Shown: piece by piece, positions 1-7,297 of the stretch
Layout of the letters: each line of letters begins with the position of its first letter
Numbering within the stretch: the first letter of the stretch is position 1
From: JAHRVQ01 sp964548025
GTDB taxonomy: Bacteria > Pseudomonadota > Gammaproteobacteria > Pseudomonadales > Azotimanducaceae
Reading direction: 5' to 3'
Assembly (NCBI GenBank): GCA_964548025.1
Contig: CAZJRI010000113.1
Location: 1 to 16,975, forward strand
Length of the DNA: 16,975 nt
Translations under genes and position numbers: made by a program
The notes under the pieces: generated by a model
What the model saw: the letters and a program-made list of their open reading frames with translations, nothing else
Databases searched by the model: none
Told to the model about the DNA's origin: nothing

Positions 1-2
1 TG

Positions 3-842
3 GGCAGCCTGCTCTTGATCGCACCCAGAGGATTTGTACCAAAGTGGACGGGTATATTATTTCTGCTTCCTGTAATTGCACCAGATGAGATGCGATTGAA
101 GGTGCCCGAACTTTCGATCCAGGTGCTCGACGTTGGCCAGGGGTTAAGCATCATCTTCGGCACCAGGAATCACGTTGTTGTCTACGATGCCGGTCCGGCT
201 TTCAGTGGACGTTTTGACGCCGGTGAACGGATTGTTGCACCCTCGCTTAAGATGTCAGGCTACAACAAAGTACATACGCTGGTTATCAGTCATAGTGATT
301 CCGATCATGCAGGTGGTGTAAACGGATTGCAGAGTCGAATTCCAATTATCAGGAAACTTTCAAGTTCACAGATTCTGGGGCCACGATGTGAAACAAACCA
401 GGTTTGGGAAATTGATGATATCAGATTTACCATTCTGCTCGGAGGTATAGATGCCAGTGATAATAATCAGTCCTGCGTCTTACTGGTACAGGCAGGCGAA
501 TTTGCGATGCTGGTACCCGGAGACATCGAGTTGCTGGCAGAGCAGATGTTGCTGGATAAGGAGCTGCCTTTTATCGATGTAATGATATCACCGCATCATG
601 GCAGTCTGTCGTCATCCAGCCCGGCGTTTCTGAATCATGTTGCACCAAATACGATAATTGTTTCCGCGGGTTATATGAATCGTTTCAATCATCCGCATCC
701 AAGGGTTCTGGCTCGTTACGAGGCCCGACAGGTTCGTATATTGAATACCGCCAAAGTTGGTTCAATCGTTATTTACGTGACTGATAATCACCTGGAACTT
801 GTGACCGCGCGAAGCAAATACCGTCGATTCTGGTATGATTAG
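3..842 (+). CDS. comEC: ComEC/Rec2 competence protein, C-terminal part (5' end outside window)
   Basis: The frame is open to the left edge, so this is the end of a longer gene. The first ~20 residues are a hydrophobic segment (...LLLIAPRGF...), like the last membrane helices of the ComEC channel. The rest is a metallo-beta-lactamase-like domain. Counting from codon 15-17 it has the metal-site motif SHSDSDHAGG (92-101), LVPGDIE (166-172), SPHHGS (192-197) and NHPHP (225-229), in the order typical of ComEC C-termini. ComEC is the inner-membrane channel that brings single-stranded DNA into the cell during natural transformation; the soluble domain is thought to act as a nuclease. A free-standing MBL hydrolase is less likely, because of the membrane segment and the open 5' end. 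A GNAT gene follows after 26 bases. Confidence 0.85.
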   Translation, partial: GSLLLIAPRGFVPKWTGILFLLPVIAPDEMRLKVPELSIQVLDVGQGLSIIFGTRNHVVVYDAGPAFSGRFDAGERIVAPSLKMSGYNKVHTLVISHSDSDHAGGVNGLQSRIPIIRKLSSSQILGPRCETNQVWEIDDIRFTILLGGIDASDNNQSCVLLVQAGEFAMLVPGDIELLAEQMLLDKELPFIDVMISPHHGSLSSSSPAFLNHVAPNTIIVSAGYMNRFNHPHPRVLARYEARQVRILNTAKVGSIVIYVTDNHLELVTARSKYRRFWYD

Positions 843-868
843 GATTAGTTCCCCCGCAGCAATAGTCA

Positions 869-1306
869 ATGATTCAAATCAGAACCGGCAACCTGTCCGA
901 GGTAGCCGATGTCAACATGCAGATAGCCGAATTCAAAAATCCCTATCAGCTCACTGATATCGAGAAGAGATTGTCCAATAAAAAGTATCTGGCTCTGGTT
1001 GCCGAGGAAGGTAATGATCTGGTGGGTTTTAAGATTGGGTACGAAATCAGTTCAGCGGTTTTCTACAGTTGGCTGGGTGGGATAGTTGAAGCAAACCGCG
1101 GCAGGGGAATCGCCCGGCAATTATTACTGCACCAGGAGAAATGGGCTGGGCAACAGCATTATTCAGAAATTCAGGTTAAAACGCGCAACCGGCACCGAAG
1201 TATGCTGCACCTGTTGATAAACCACGATTATGCAATCTACAAGGTAGAGCAGGTAGAAGATATGAATGACCACAGAATCTACTTTAAGAAAAGGATCAGG
1301 GAATGA
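869..1306 (+). CDS. GNAT-family N-acetyltransferase
   Basis: The 145-residue protein has the size of a single GNAT domain. The acetyl-CoA pyrophosphate-binding loop is visible as ANRGRGIARQL (75-85), after a beta-strand ending WLGGIVE. The downstream part (IQVKTRNRHRSMLHLLINHDY, split here as residues 101-109 and 110-121) is the usual strand plus helix in which an Asn or Arg contacts CoA. GNAT enzymes move an acetyl group from acetyl-CoA to an amine, but the substrate cannot be read from sequence. The ATG at 869 has no clear Shine-Dalgarno sequence and lies 26 bases after comEC; tesB begins 40 bases downstream, so the three may be co-transcribed. Confidence 0.8.
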   Translation: MIQIRTGNLSEVADVNMQIAEFKNPYQLTDIEKRLSNKKYLALVAEEGNDLVGFKIGYEISSAVFYSWLGGIVEANRGRGIARQLLLHQEKWAGQQHYSEIQVKTRNRHRSMLHLLINHDYAIYKVEQVEDMNDHRIYFKKRIRE

Positions 1307-1334
1307 AGCTCGAAACTCCGTTGGCTATGGAAAC

Positions 1335-1340
1335 AGGAAG
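1335..1340 (+). promoter_or_regulatory. ribosome binding site deciding the GTG start of tesB
   Basis: AGGAAG lies six bases before the GTG at 1347. It supports that non-ATG start, which also gives the usual TesB N-terminus. Confidence 0.6.
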
Positions 1341-1346
1341 TAGATA

Positions 1347-2201
1347 GTGCCTCATATTCTGCAATCACTGTTAGATCAGTTGGATCTGGAACAACTGGAA
1401 ATGAACCTCTTCCGGGGCAGGAGCACCACGCTGGGTCCGCCAAGAGTATTTGGTGGCCAGGTGATAGGACAAGCCCTGATCGCAGCACTTCGAACAGTTG
1501 AAGACAGGCTCTGCCATTCCCTCCACGGTTACTTTCTGAGACCGGGAGATCCGGGGGTCCCGATTGTCTATGAGGTAGATCGGATCAGGGACGGCAGAAG
1601 TTTTACGACTCGTCGGGTTGTAGCGATTCAGAAAGGGGAAGCAATATTCAATATGGCTACCTCATTTCATATTGCTGAGGAGGGGTTGAGTCATCAGATT
1701 GCAATGCCTGAAATTCCAGCACCCGAGGATTGTTTTACAGAGGAGGAAATCTTCGAGCAACTGGAAAATGAAATACCGGAAGAAATGCATACGATGATGC
1801 TGGACAGGCCGATAGAGATAAGAAGAGTTGAACCAATCAGTATGCTGTCGCCAAAAGCTGGACCGCCATATCAACATCTCTGGTTTCGCACACGCAACTC
1901 ACTGCCCGAAGATCCGGCTCTGCATCAGTGCATACTTGCCTACGTATCCGATATGGGATTTTTCAGCACCTGCACACTGCCTCACGGTAAATCATTTGTG
2001 AATGGACTCATCACAGCAAGCCTGGATCATGCGCTCTGGTTTCATCGGCCATTCAAAGTGGATGAATGGATATTGTTCGCCCAGGAGAGCCCTGCGTCAG
2101 CCGGTGCCCGCGGTTTCAATCGTGGCAGTATGTATAGTCGCGACGGTGTACTCATCGGGTCAGTTGCACAGGAGGCACTGATGAGGGAAATCAATAACTG
2201 A
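1347..2201 (+). CDS. tesB: acyl-CoA thioesterase II
   Basis: The 284-residue protein matches TesB in length (E. coli about 286) and in its double-hotdog layout. The N-terminal hotdog includes RVFGGQVIGQAL (33-44) and the C-terminal one includes SLDHALWFHRPF (225-236) and SAGARGFNRG (251-260). The catalytic triad known from E. coli (Asp204, Thr228, Gln278) appears as Asp202 (YVSDMGF), Ser225 in place of Thr, and Gln275 (VAQEALMR). The Ser replacement is conservative and should keep a hydroxyl in the oxyanion network. The enzyme hydrolyses acyl-CoA to free fatty acid and CoA in the cytoplasm. It starts with GTG. It converges with the aminotransferase gene; the 48 bases between them hold no convincing terminator. 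Confidence 0.92.
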   Translation: MPHILQSLLDQLDLEQLEMNLFRGRSTTLGPPRVFGGQVIGQALIAALRTVEDRLCHSLHGYFLRPGDPGVPIVYEVDRIRDGRSFTTRRVVAIQKGEAIFNMATSFHIAEEGLSHQIAMPEIPAPEDCFTEEEIFEQLENEIPEEMHTMMLDRPIEIRRVEPISMLSPKAGPPYQHLWFRTRNSLPEDPALHQCILAYVSDMGFFSTCTLPHGKSFVNGLITASLDHALWFHRPFKVDEWILFAQESPASAGARGFNRGSMYSRDGVLIGSVAQEALMREINN

Positions 2202-2249
2202 ACTGGCGAAAGTCAGCATCTTATCCAGTGAACGGGTTCTGTATTCAGC

Positions 2250-3332
2250 TCAGCTATCAAATATCTCGTGCAAAGCAAAAATTAACTGGTCGTTTTCTTC
2301 CGGGTCACCCACCGTTATTCGCAATTTATCGTCTAATCCAGCCGTGTTGAAATAACGGACCAGTATCTGGTTCTGCTTGAGTGTCTCGTAAATTTCACTG
2401 GCTGTGACGTTCATGTCTGCGCCAACTTTCACCAGAAGGAAATTCGATTCACTTGGATAGGGTTCGAATCCCAGTTCCCGGAGCCGTGATGCCAACAGTT
2501 TGCGATCCATGCGGATCTTCTGCCAGATCTGGGTTGCATAAGTCTGATCCTTAATAGCGGCAGTAGCAATTTGTTGGCTGAATGTATCAAGGTTATAGCT
2601 GTCTCGGGTTTTCTCAAGCATCGGCTGAATAAGGCCTTTGTGTCCAATGCCGTAGCCAAACCTCAGGCCCGCCAGTGAATAGCCCTTGCTCAGGGTTCGC
2701 AGGAATATCAGGTTTTCGCATTCATTTACGAGCGAAAGGCAATCGTAGGCACGTGAAGGGTCTATGAAATCCACATAAGCCTCGTCAATCAAGACGATGG
2801 AATCCAGATCATGAATTAGTTTTTTGATGATCTCAGGATCGATCAAGTAGCCTGAGGGTGCATGTGGATTTACGATGAAGGTCAGTTTCGCTCCCGATTC
2901 ATTGACAGCATCAGAAAAATCATCCGGCAAGCTCCAGTCCTCACGAAGGGGCTGACTGAAGACAGGGCAATTCTGGATCTGAGCCAAAACTTCATAGAGA
3001 GAATAGGTCGGTTCTGTCATCGCAATGGTTTCACCGGGATTGACGAAGGTCGTAATTACCAGGCGCAACAACTCATCGCCACCGCGGGTTGCGATGATAT
3101 TGCCGCTCTCAACACCGTGCAGTGTTGCGGCGAGTCCCCGAAATTCATCTGCCATGGGTGGCGGGTAGCGCCTAAGGTTTGCGCTCGAGAAGGCTTCAAT
3201 AGCGTCTGAAACGAGTGGTGACGAAAGATAAGGGTTTTCGTTGGTATTCAGCTTGATTGTCTGGTCGTCCAGTGGCTGTTCACCAGATATATAACCTCTC
3301 ATCGATCTGATGTTTTCGCGTTCGTAGGTCAT
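2250..3332 (-). CDS. hisC: histidinol-phosphate aminotransferase-type PLP enzyme
   Basis: This 360-residue fold-I aminotransferase starts at the ATG at 3332-3330, one base after the greB stop codon (TGA-A-ATG), which suggests translational coupling. An in-frame ATG at 3362 inside greB would add 10 residues but is less likely. Visible motifs are LNTNENPY (28-35), NPHAPSG (155-161, PLP ring binding), DEAYVDF (183-189), LSKGYSLAGLR with the Schiff-base lysine Lys216 and phosphate-binding Arg224, and Arg338 in LRITVG for the substrate carboxylate. HisC transfers an amino group from glutamate to imidazole-acetol phosphate. No other his gene is nearby, so it could be the only hisC away from the operon, a paralogue acting on aromatic amino acids, or a CobD-like enzyme. 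The general family is certain, the exact substrate is not. Confidence 0.85.
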   Translation of the reverse strand: MTYERENIRSMRGYISGEQPLDDQTIKLNTNENPYLSSPLVSDAIEAFSSANLRRYPPPMADEFRGLAATLHGVESGNIIATRGGDELLRLVITTFVNPGETIAMTEPTYSLYEVLAQIQNCPVFSQPLREDWSLPDDFSDAVNESGAKLTFIVNPHAPSGYLIDPEIIKKLIHDLDSIVLIDEAYVDFIDPSRAYDCLSLVNECENLIFLRTLSKGYSLAGLRFGYGIGHKGLIQPMLEKTRDSYNLDTFSQQIATAAIKDQTYATQIWQKIRMDRKLLASRLRELGFEPYPSESNFLLVKVGADMNVTASEIYETLKQNQILVRYFNTAGLDDKLRITVGDPEENDQLIFALHEIFDS

Positions 3333-3333
3333 T

Positions 3334-3816
3334 TCAGTTCCAGCCTTCGTAGCTGACATCAAGAATATACATCTCTCGTTTGCCTTCGGGGCTCATTATC
3401 ATCGTATCATCGCCCTTGGATTTTCCCAGCAGTCCTTTCGCAACAGGAGATTCCAGGCTTATCCACCCCTTTTTTATGTCAAATTCATCAGCCCCTACAA
3501 TTCGAACTATCCTGGTGTCACCGGATTCGTCTTCAAGTTTTACCCAGGCACCGAAATACACCTTTTCCTGGTCATCTGGTTTTCTGTCGACAATCTCAAG
3601 ATTATCGAGCCTTTTTGTAAGGTATCTTATGCGCTTGTCTATCTCTCGAAGGTGCTTCTTTCCATAGATATAGTCGGCATTTTCAGAGCGGTCACCCAGG
3701 GCCGCTGCAGCCGCAACTTTTTTAGTGACCTCAGGTCGCTTTACTTTCCATATATGTGTGAGTTCGTCTCGGAGTTTCCGAGCACCGGCGGGTGTAATAT
3801 ATACTTTATGACTCAT
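3334..3816 (-). CDS. greB: transcript cleavage factor GreB
   Basis: The 160-residue protein aligns with E. coli GreB along its whole length. An N-terminal antiparallel coiled coil (about 9-75) carries the tip motif GDRSENADY (41-49), whose acidic Asp42 and Glu45 reach the RNA polymerase active site. RPEVTKKV (27-34) and YFGAWVKLED (87-96) are GreB-like. The C-terminal FKBP-like domain (about 80-158) includes ISLESPVAKGLLGKSKGD. GreB binds the secondary channel of stalled RNA polymerase and promotes cleavage of back-tracked RNA. The ATG at 3816 has only a weak AAGA ahead of it. It is the upstream member of a two-gene unit with the aminotransferase and is divergent from clpB. Confidence 0.95.
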   Translation of the reverse strand: MSHKVYITPAGARKLRDELTHIWKVKRPEVTKKVAAAAALGDRSENADYIYGKKHLREIDKRIRYLTKRLDNLEIVDRKPDDQEKVYFGAWVKLEDESGDTRIVRIVGADEFDIKKGWISLESPVAKGLLGKSKGDDTMIMSPEGKREMYILDVSYEGWN

Positions 3817-4063
3817 GTGAAATCTTGATTATCTCTTCGCCCGAAAGAACTTTATTCATTCGTTGTACTGCAAGGGTCTAATTCTATTAAAAAATGAGAC
3901 CATATCTTAACTGATCGAGCTGACCAGGAAGTGAAATCCTGTGAATCTGATATCACATTATCTCGTCAGCTATAATCATAGTGGACATAAAAACAGCCAA
4001 AACTGCCATATGAACAATCGCAAAGCAATGTAATTATCGGATGGCGGCAATGGGATTGCGTCT
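3817..4063. other. divergent intergenic region greB-clpB
   Basis: Apart from the two promoter candidates listed separately, this AT-rich stretch shows no open frame with a ribosome binding site and no hairpin with a T-tract. TGTGA and TCACA half-sites at 3940-3957 are eight bases apart, too far for a CRP site. Confidence 0.6.
3881..3910 (-). promoter_or_regulatory. possible sigma-70 promoter for greB-hisC
   Basis: Read on the minus strand, TTAAGA (3910-3905) and TAGAAT (3886-3881) are 18 bases apart. They match the -35 and -10 consensus at 4 of 6 and 5 of 6 positions. The leader to the greB start would be about 60 bases. This was picked by eye and other choices are possible. Confidence 0.3.
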
Positions 4064-4092
4064 CTTGAATAAAAAGCCAGCGTCCCCACAAT
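4064..4092 (+). promoter_or_regulatory. sigma-32 heat-shock promoter of clpB
   Basis: CTTGAAT (4064-4070) and CCCCACAAT (4084-4092) are separated by 13 bases. The known RpoH consensus is CTTGAAA, about 11-16 bases, then CCCCATnT, so the -35 element matches 6 of 7 and the -10 element keeps the diagnostic CCCC. It lies 43 bases before the clpB start codon, as expected for a gene classically controlled by sigma-32. Transcription from it would give a short leader ending in the AGGGG ribosome binding site at 4125-4129. Confidence 0.75.
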
Positions 4093-4135
4093 AGTTTCAA
4101 CGAATTATGTATTAGGGATTCCACAGGGGTTCAAT

Positions 4136-6830
4136 ATGAGAATAGACCGCTTTACAGGCAAGCTTCAAAGCGCCCTGGCTGATGCCCAGTCACTAGCAGC
4201 AGGAAAGGACCACAATTTTATTACACCGGTTCATCTCATTTCAGCACTGCTTGGTCAACAAGGTGGGTCTACGCGACCCTTGTTGAGTCAAATGGGTGTC
4301 GATGTGGCCACTTTTGAACAGGCGCTGGAATCTCTGCTGAACGACATGCCTGTTGTGAAGGACAACTATGGAGATATCCAGATGTCTCCTGAACTTGGTC
4401 GTCTGTTAAACGTCGCAGACAAGTTCGCCCAGCAGCGTTCGGATCAGTTTATTTCAAGTGAACTGGTGATACTTGCCGCGCTTGAGGATCGAGGAGATCT
4501 TGGCAAGTTGTTTCAATCTCATAATATCCAGAAGGAATCGCTTGAGCGAGTCATCCAGCAGGTTCGGGGTGGAGATACCGTGGATGATCCCAATGCAGAA
4601 GATACAAGACAGGCCCTGGATAAATATACGATCAATCTGACCGACCAGGCAGAGCAGGGGAAACTCGACCCCGTAATTGGGCGCGACGATGAAATTCGGA
4701 GAACAATACAGGTCCTGCAGCGACGAACCAAAAACAATCCCGTGCTGATAGGCGAACCCGGTGTTGGTAAAACAGCGATTGTTGAGGGTTTGGCCCAACG
4801 AATATTAAATGGTGAAGTACCGGAGGGGTTGCGTGACAAAAAAATTCTGTCACTAGATATGGGTGCCCTGATAGCAGGCGCTAAATTTCGCGGCGAATTC
4901 GAAGAGCGGCTCAAAGCAGTGCTCAACGAGATTGCGGAGAGTGACGGGCGGGTGCTGCTGTTCATCGACGAGTTGCACAACATCGTCGGCGCCGGCCGCA
5001 CGGAAGGGTCGACCGACGCGGGNNNNNNNNNNAGCAGTCTTGAGTGAACTTGCGAAAGAGGAAGGTAGCGTCATTTTATTCATCGATGAACTGCATACGA
5101 TGGTCGGTGCAGGTAAAGCTGAAGGCTCAATGGATGCGGGTAATATGCTCAAACCGGCATTGGCAAGAGGTGAATTACACTGTGTCGGTGCGACCACACT
5201 CGATGAATACAGGCAATATCTGGAGTCCGATGCTGCCCTTGAGCGGCGATTTCAGAAAGTTCAGGTTGATGAACCAAATGTTGAAGATACCATCGCGATA
5301 CTGCGCGGTTTAAAGGAAAGATATGAACTGCACCACGGGGTGGATATCACTGATCCGGCGATTATTGCGGCCGCAAGGTTATCGCATAGATATATTTCTG
5401 ATCGCCAGCTACCGGATAAGGCGATTGATTTAATTGATGAATCAGCCAGTCTGATTCGGATGGAGATGGATTCCAAACCCGAGGATATGGATCGTCTTGA
5501 GCGGCGACTGATTCAGTTAAAGATTGAACGCGAAGCACTCAAGAATGAGAGCGATGACGGTTCGATTCAACGTCTCGATCTTCTGAATGAAACTATTGGA
5601 GAGTTGGAAAAAGAATTTGCTGATCTCGAAGAAATCTGGAACTCGGAAAAGGCTGCGTTACACGGAACCCAGCAAATAAAAGAAGACCTGGAGCAGACCA
5701 GAACCGCACTTGAGACAGCCAGGAGAGCAGGTGATCTTACCCGAATGTCTGAACTTCAGTACGGTGATATCCCGCGACTGGAGAAGCAACTCGATATGGC
5801 TGCCCAGGCTGAAATGATTGCAGCAGGAAGAGATTATGATAAAACAGATGAAGAGATAGCTGAAGTGGTTTCCAAGTGGACCGGTATCCCCGTCACAACG
5901 ATGTTAGAGAGTGAAAAAGAGAAACTGCTGAACATGGAATCTGAACTCCATAAGCAGGTTGTAGGCCAATTTGAGGCAGTAAATGTAGTTTCGAACGCAA
6001 TCAGACGTTCACGCGCGGGGATTTCAAATCCCGACAGGCCGAATGGATCTTTCCTCTTTTTGGGTCCGACTGGCGTAGGTAAGACAGAACTCTGCAAAGC
6101 ACTGGCAAGGTTCCTGTTTGATACAGAGGACGCCATGGTTCGTATAGATATGTCTGAATTCATGGAAAAACACTCAGTCGCCAGATTGATTGGCGCACCC
6201 CCTGGATATGTCGGATATGAAGAAGGTGGTTATCTGACTGAACTGGTCAGGCGTAAACCTTATTCCGTCATTCTCCTCGACGAAATTGAAAAGGCGCATA
6301 GTGATGTATTCAATATTCTGCTGCAGGTGCTGGACGATGGCAGATTGACTGATGGCCACGGTAGAACCGTCGATTTCAAAAATACTGTACTTGTGATGAC
6401 GTCCAACCTTGGTTCCGATGTGATCCAGAGCCTTGCAACAGAAGCGGACTATCAGGAAATGAAAAATGCGGTCATGGAAATCGTGTCTCAACATTTCAGG
6501 CCTGAATTTCTAAACCGTGTGGATGATTCGGTTGTCTTCCATCCACTTGAGAAGGGGCAGATTCTGGGTATCGCTAAAATTCAGATTAGAATCCTTCAGG
6601 ATCGACTAAAAGAGAACAATCTTTGCCTGCGTCTGACCCCTGAAGCAATGGAGTTTCTCAGTGATGTTGGCTATGACCCGGTCTATGGGGCACGGCCCTT
6701 AAACAGGGCTATCCAGAAGTACCTGGAGAATCCACTCGCCCAGGAACTATTGTCAGGAAGATACTGTCCAGGGCAGGAGATTGAAGTTCAAAAAGCAGGT
6801 GAATCGCTGAATTTCCAAATTGTGGGTTGA
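4136..6830 (+). CDS. clpB: ClpB disaggregase, interrupted by a scaffold gap with overlapping contig ends
   Basis: ClpB is the hexameric AAA+ chaperone that works with DnaK to pull proteins out of aggregates. The start has AGGGG six bases ahead. Order: Clp-N domain (1-145), first Walker A GEPGVGKT (206-213), first Walker B FIDE, then after the gap a middle coiled coil (about 410-525), second Walker A GPTGVGKT and Walker B ILLDEIEKA, and the small domain ending ...LNFQIVG. The gap (5023-5032) breaks the frame. Bases 4916-5022 and 5034-5140 both encode the same Walker B stretch (AVL...DAG), so one copy is superfluous. Joining codon 260 (ending 4915) directly to 5034 gives 858 residues, against 857 for E. 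coli ClpB, with the Walker B glutamate at 279 as in E. coli. The gene itself is therefore probably intact in the organism. Confidence 0.97.
4916..5022 (+). other. foreign, GC-rich clpB fragment at contig end (probable chimera)
   Basis: These 107 bases line up without gaps against 5034-5140 but differ at about 41 positions. By hand count they are about 66% GC, against about 49% for the counterpart, and they prefer codons ending in G or C, unlike the flanking gene. The encoded peptide (IVGAGRTEGSTDAG) is a genuine ClpB Walker B region of another lineage. The simplest reading is that the assembler ran into a related clpB of a different organism at the end of this contig. Confidence 0.75.
5023..5032. 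other. scaffold gap (10 N) inside clpB
   Basis: Ten N of placeholder length. The sequence on both sides encodes the same ClpB segment, so the true distance is negative and nothing seems to be missing. Confidence 0.9.
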
Positions 6831-6833
6831 TAG

Positions 6834-6853
6834 GACTGTACAAACGAACAGTA
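6834..6853. promoter_or_regulatory. LexA (SOS) box 1
   Basis: GACTGT, 8 bases, ACAGTA. This fits the gammaproteobacterial core CTGT-N8-ACAG exactly and the long consensus TACTGT-N8-ACAGTA at all but the first outer base. It starts 3 bases after the clpB stop codon and about 120 bases before the start of the small gene downstream. Confidence 0.7.
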
Positions 6854-6878
6854 GTTTGATACTGTTCGTTTATACAGT
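6835..6878. repeat. 19-bp inverted repeat formed by the two SOS boxes
   Basis: ACTGTA (6835-6840) pairs with TACAGT (6873-6878), and AAACGAACAGTA (6842-6853) pairs perfectly with TACTGTTCGTTT (6860-6871). There is a single C/A mismatch between them and a 6-base loop. The hairpin lies 5 bases after the clpB stop, so as RNA it may also stabilise or end the clpB transcript, although no T-tract follows it directly. Confidence 0.8.
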
Positions 6879-6879
6879 A
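6860..6879. promoter_or_regulatory. LexA (SOS) box 2
   Basis: TACTGT, 8 bases, ACAGTA: all 12 consensus half-site bases of the gammaproteobacterial LexA operator. Its centre is 26 bases from that of box 1, about 2.5 helical turns. No good sigma-70 promoter could be fixed next to it; TTGATA at 6856-6861 overlapping the box is the best -35-like element. Confidence 0.75.
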
Positions 6880-6904
6880 TCTGGCTGAATTTTCCAGATC
6901 TTTT
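6879..6904 (+). terminator. possible intrinsic terminator after clpB
   Basis: ATCTGG (6879-6884) and CCAGAT (6894-6899) form a 6-bp stem with a 9-base loop, followed by CTTTT. The stem is short and the T-run is only four, so this is a weak candidate. It follows the larger hairpin directly. Confidence 0.4.
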
Positions 6905-6962
6905 GTAGCGGTCCAATATTCTACTGTGGTGTCAAAGAGAGGTTTTATTGCAGATTGCTACC

Positions 6963-6967
6963 AGGAG
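6963..6967 (+). promoter_or_regulatory. ribosome binding site of the SOS-box gene
   Basis: AGGAG lies six bases before the ATG at 6974. It fixes that start instead of the in-frame GTG further upstream, which has no such site. Confidence 0.65.
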
Positions 6968-6973
6968 AATGAC

Positions 6974-7285
6974 ATGAACACAATTGGAACTGAGATAAGA
7001 GATTTCTTTAGCAATCAGATCGGCCCGATGAAGGAGTTGATCGTAAACTGTAATACCAGAACGACCACGAGGCACTCCGACCTGGCGATGCGGGCTGCCA
7101 AACGAATGTCCCGAGCCAGACACAAAGAGAAAAACGGCAGAATCATCTGTCAACACCTTCTCAGAATGCTGGCAGAAGACAGTGCTGATTCCGCATCTGT
7201 ACACGCTGCGCGAAAAGTATCAATCGAACCATTGACTGAACCGACAGCGAAACAAGCTGGAAAACAGTATTCATTATCCTTCTAG
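6974..7285 (+). CDS. unrecognised 103-residue protein behind paired LexA boxes
   Basis: I do not recognise this protein. From the ATG at 6974 it has 103 residues, starting MNTIGTEIRDFFSNQIGPMK. It has no signal peptide or membrane segment. The middle (about 28-64) is rich in Arg, Lys and His (AMRAAKRMSRARHKEKNG), followed by a likely amphipathic helix (IICQHLLRMLAED); there are two Cys (26 and 59). The C-terminal 30 residues look disordered. The strong ribosome binding site and two LexA boxes 95-140 bases upstream suggest a real gene induced by DNA damage. Its size fits small SOS effectors such as division inhibitors, but it does not resemble SulA, and unlike SidA/YneA-type inhibitors it lacks a transmembrane helix. 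The basic segment would suit nucleic-acid binding; that is inference. It ends 12 bases before the convergent CDF gene. Confidence 0.6.
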   Translation: MNTIGTEIRDFFSNQIGPMKELIVNCNTRTTTRHSDLAMRAAKRMSRARHKEKNGRIICQHLLRMLAEDSADSASVHAARKVSIEPLTEPTAKQAGKQYSLSF

Positions 7286-7297
7286 GCTGCACCGAAT

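Noticed and set aside
3940..3957. CRP-like site TGTGA...TCACA
   Set aside because: The half-sites are 8 bases apart; CRP requires 6.
4916..5140. Tandem duplication of the Walker B region within ClpB
   Set aside because: The copies flank an N run, differ sharply in GC, and removing one restores exactly the normal ClpB length, so contig overlap with a chimeric end explains it better.
4454..5197. Several long open frames on the minus strand opposite clpB
   Set aside because: They are shadows of the highly conserved clpB coding frame, have no ribosome binding sites and no recognisable domains.
6856..6883. TTGATA with TATCTG 16 bases on as the SOS promoter
   Set aside because: The -10 matches only 3 of 6, so I did not list it as a promoter.
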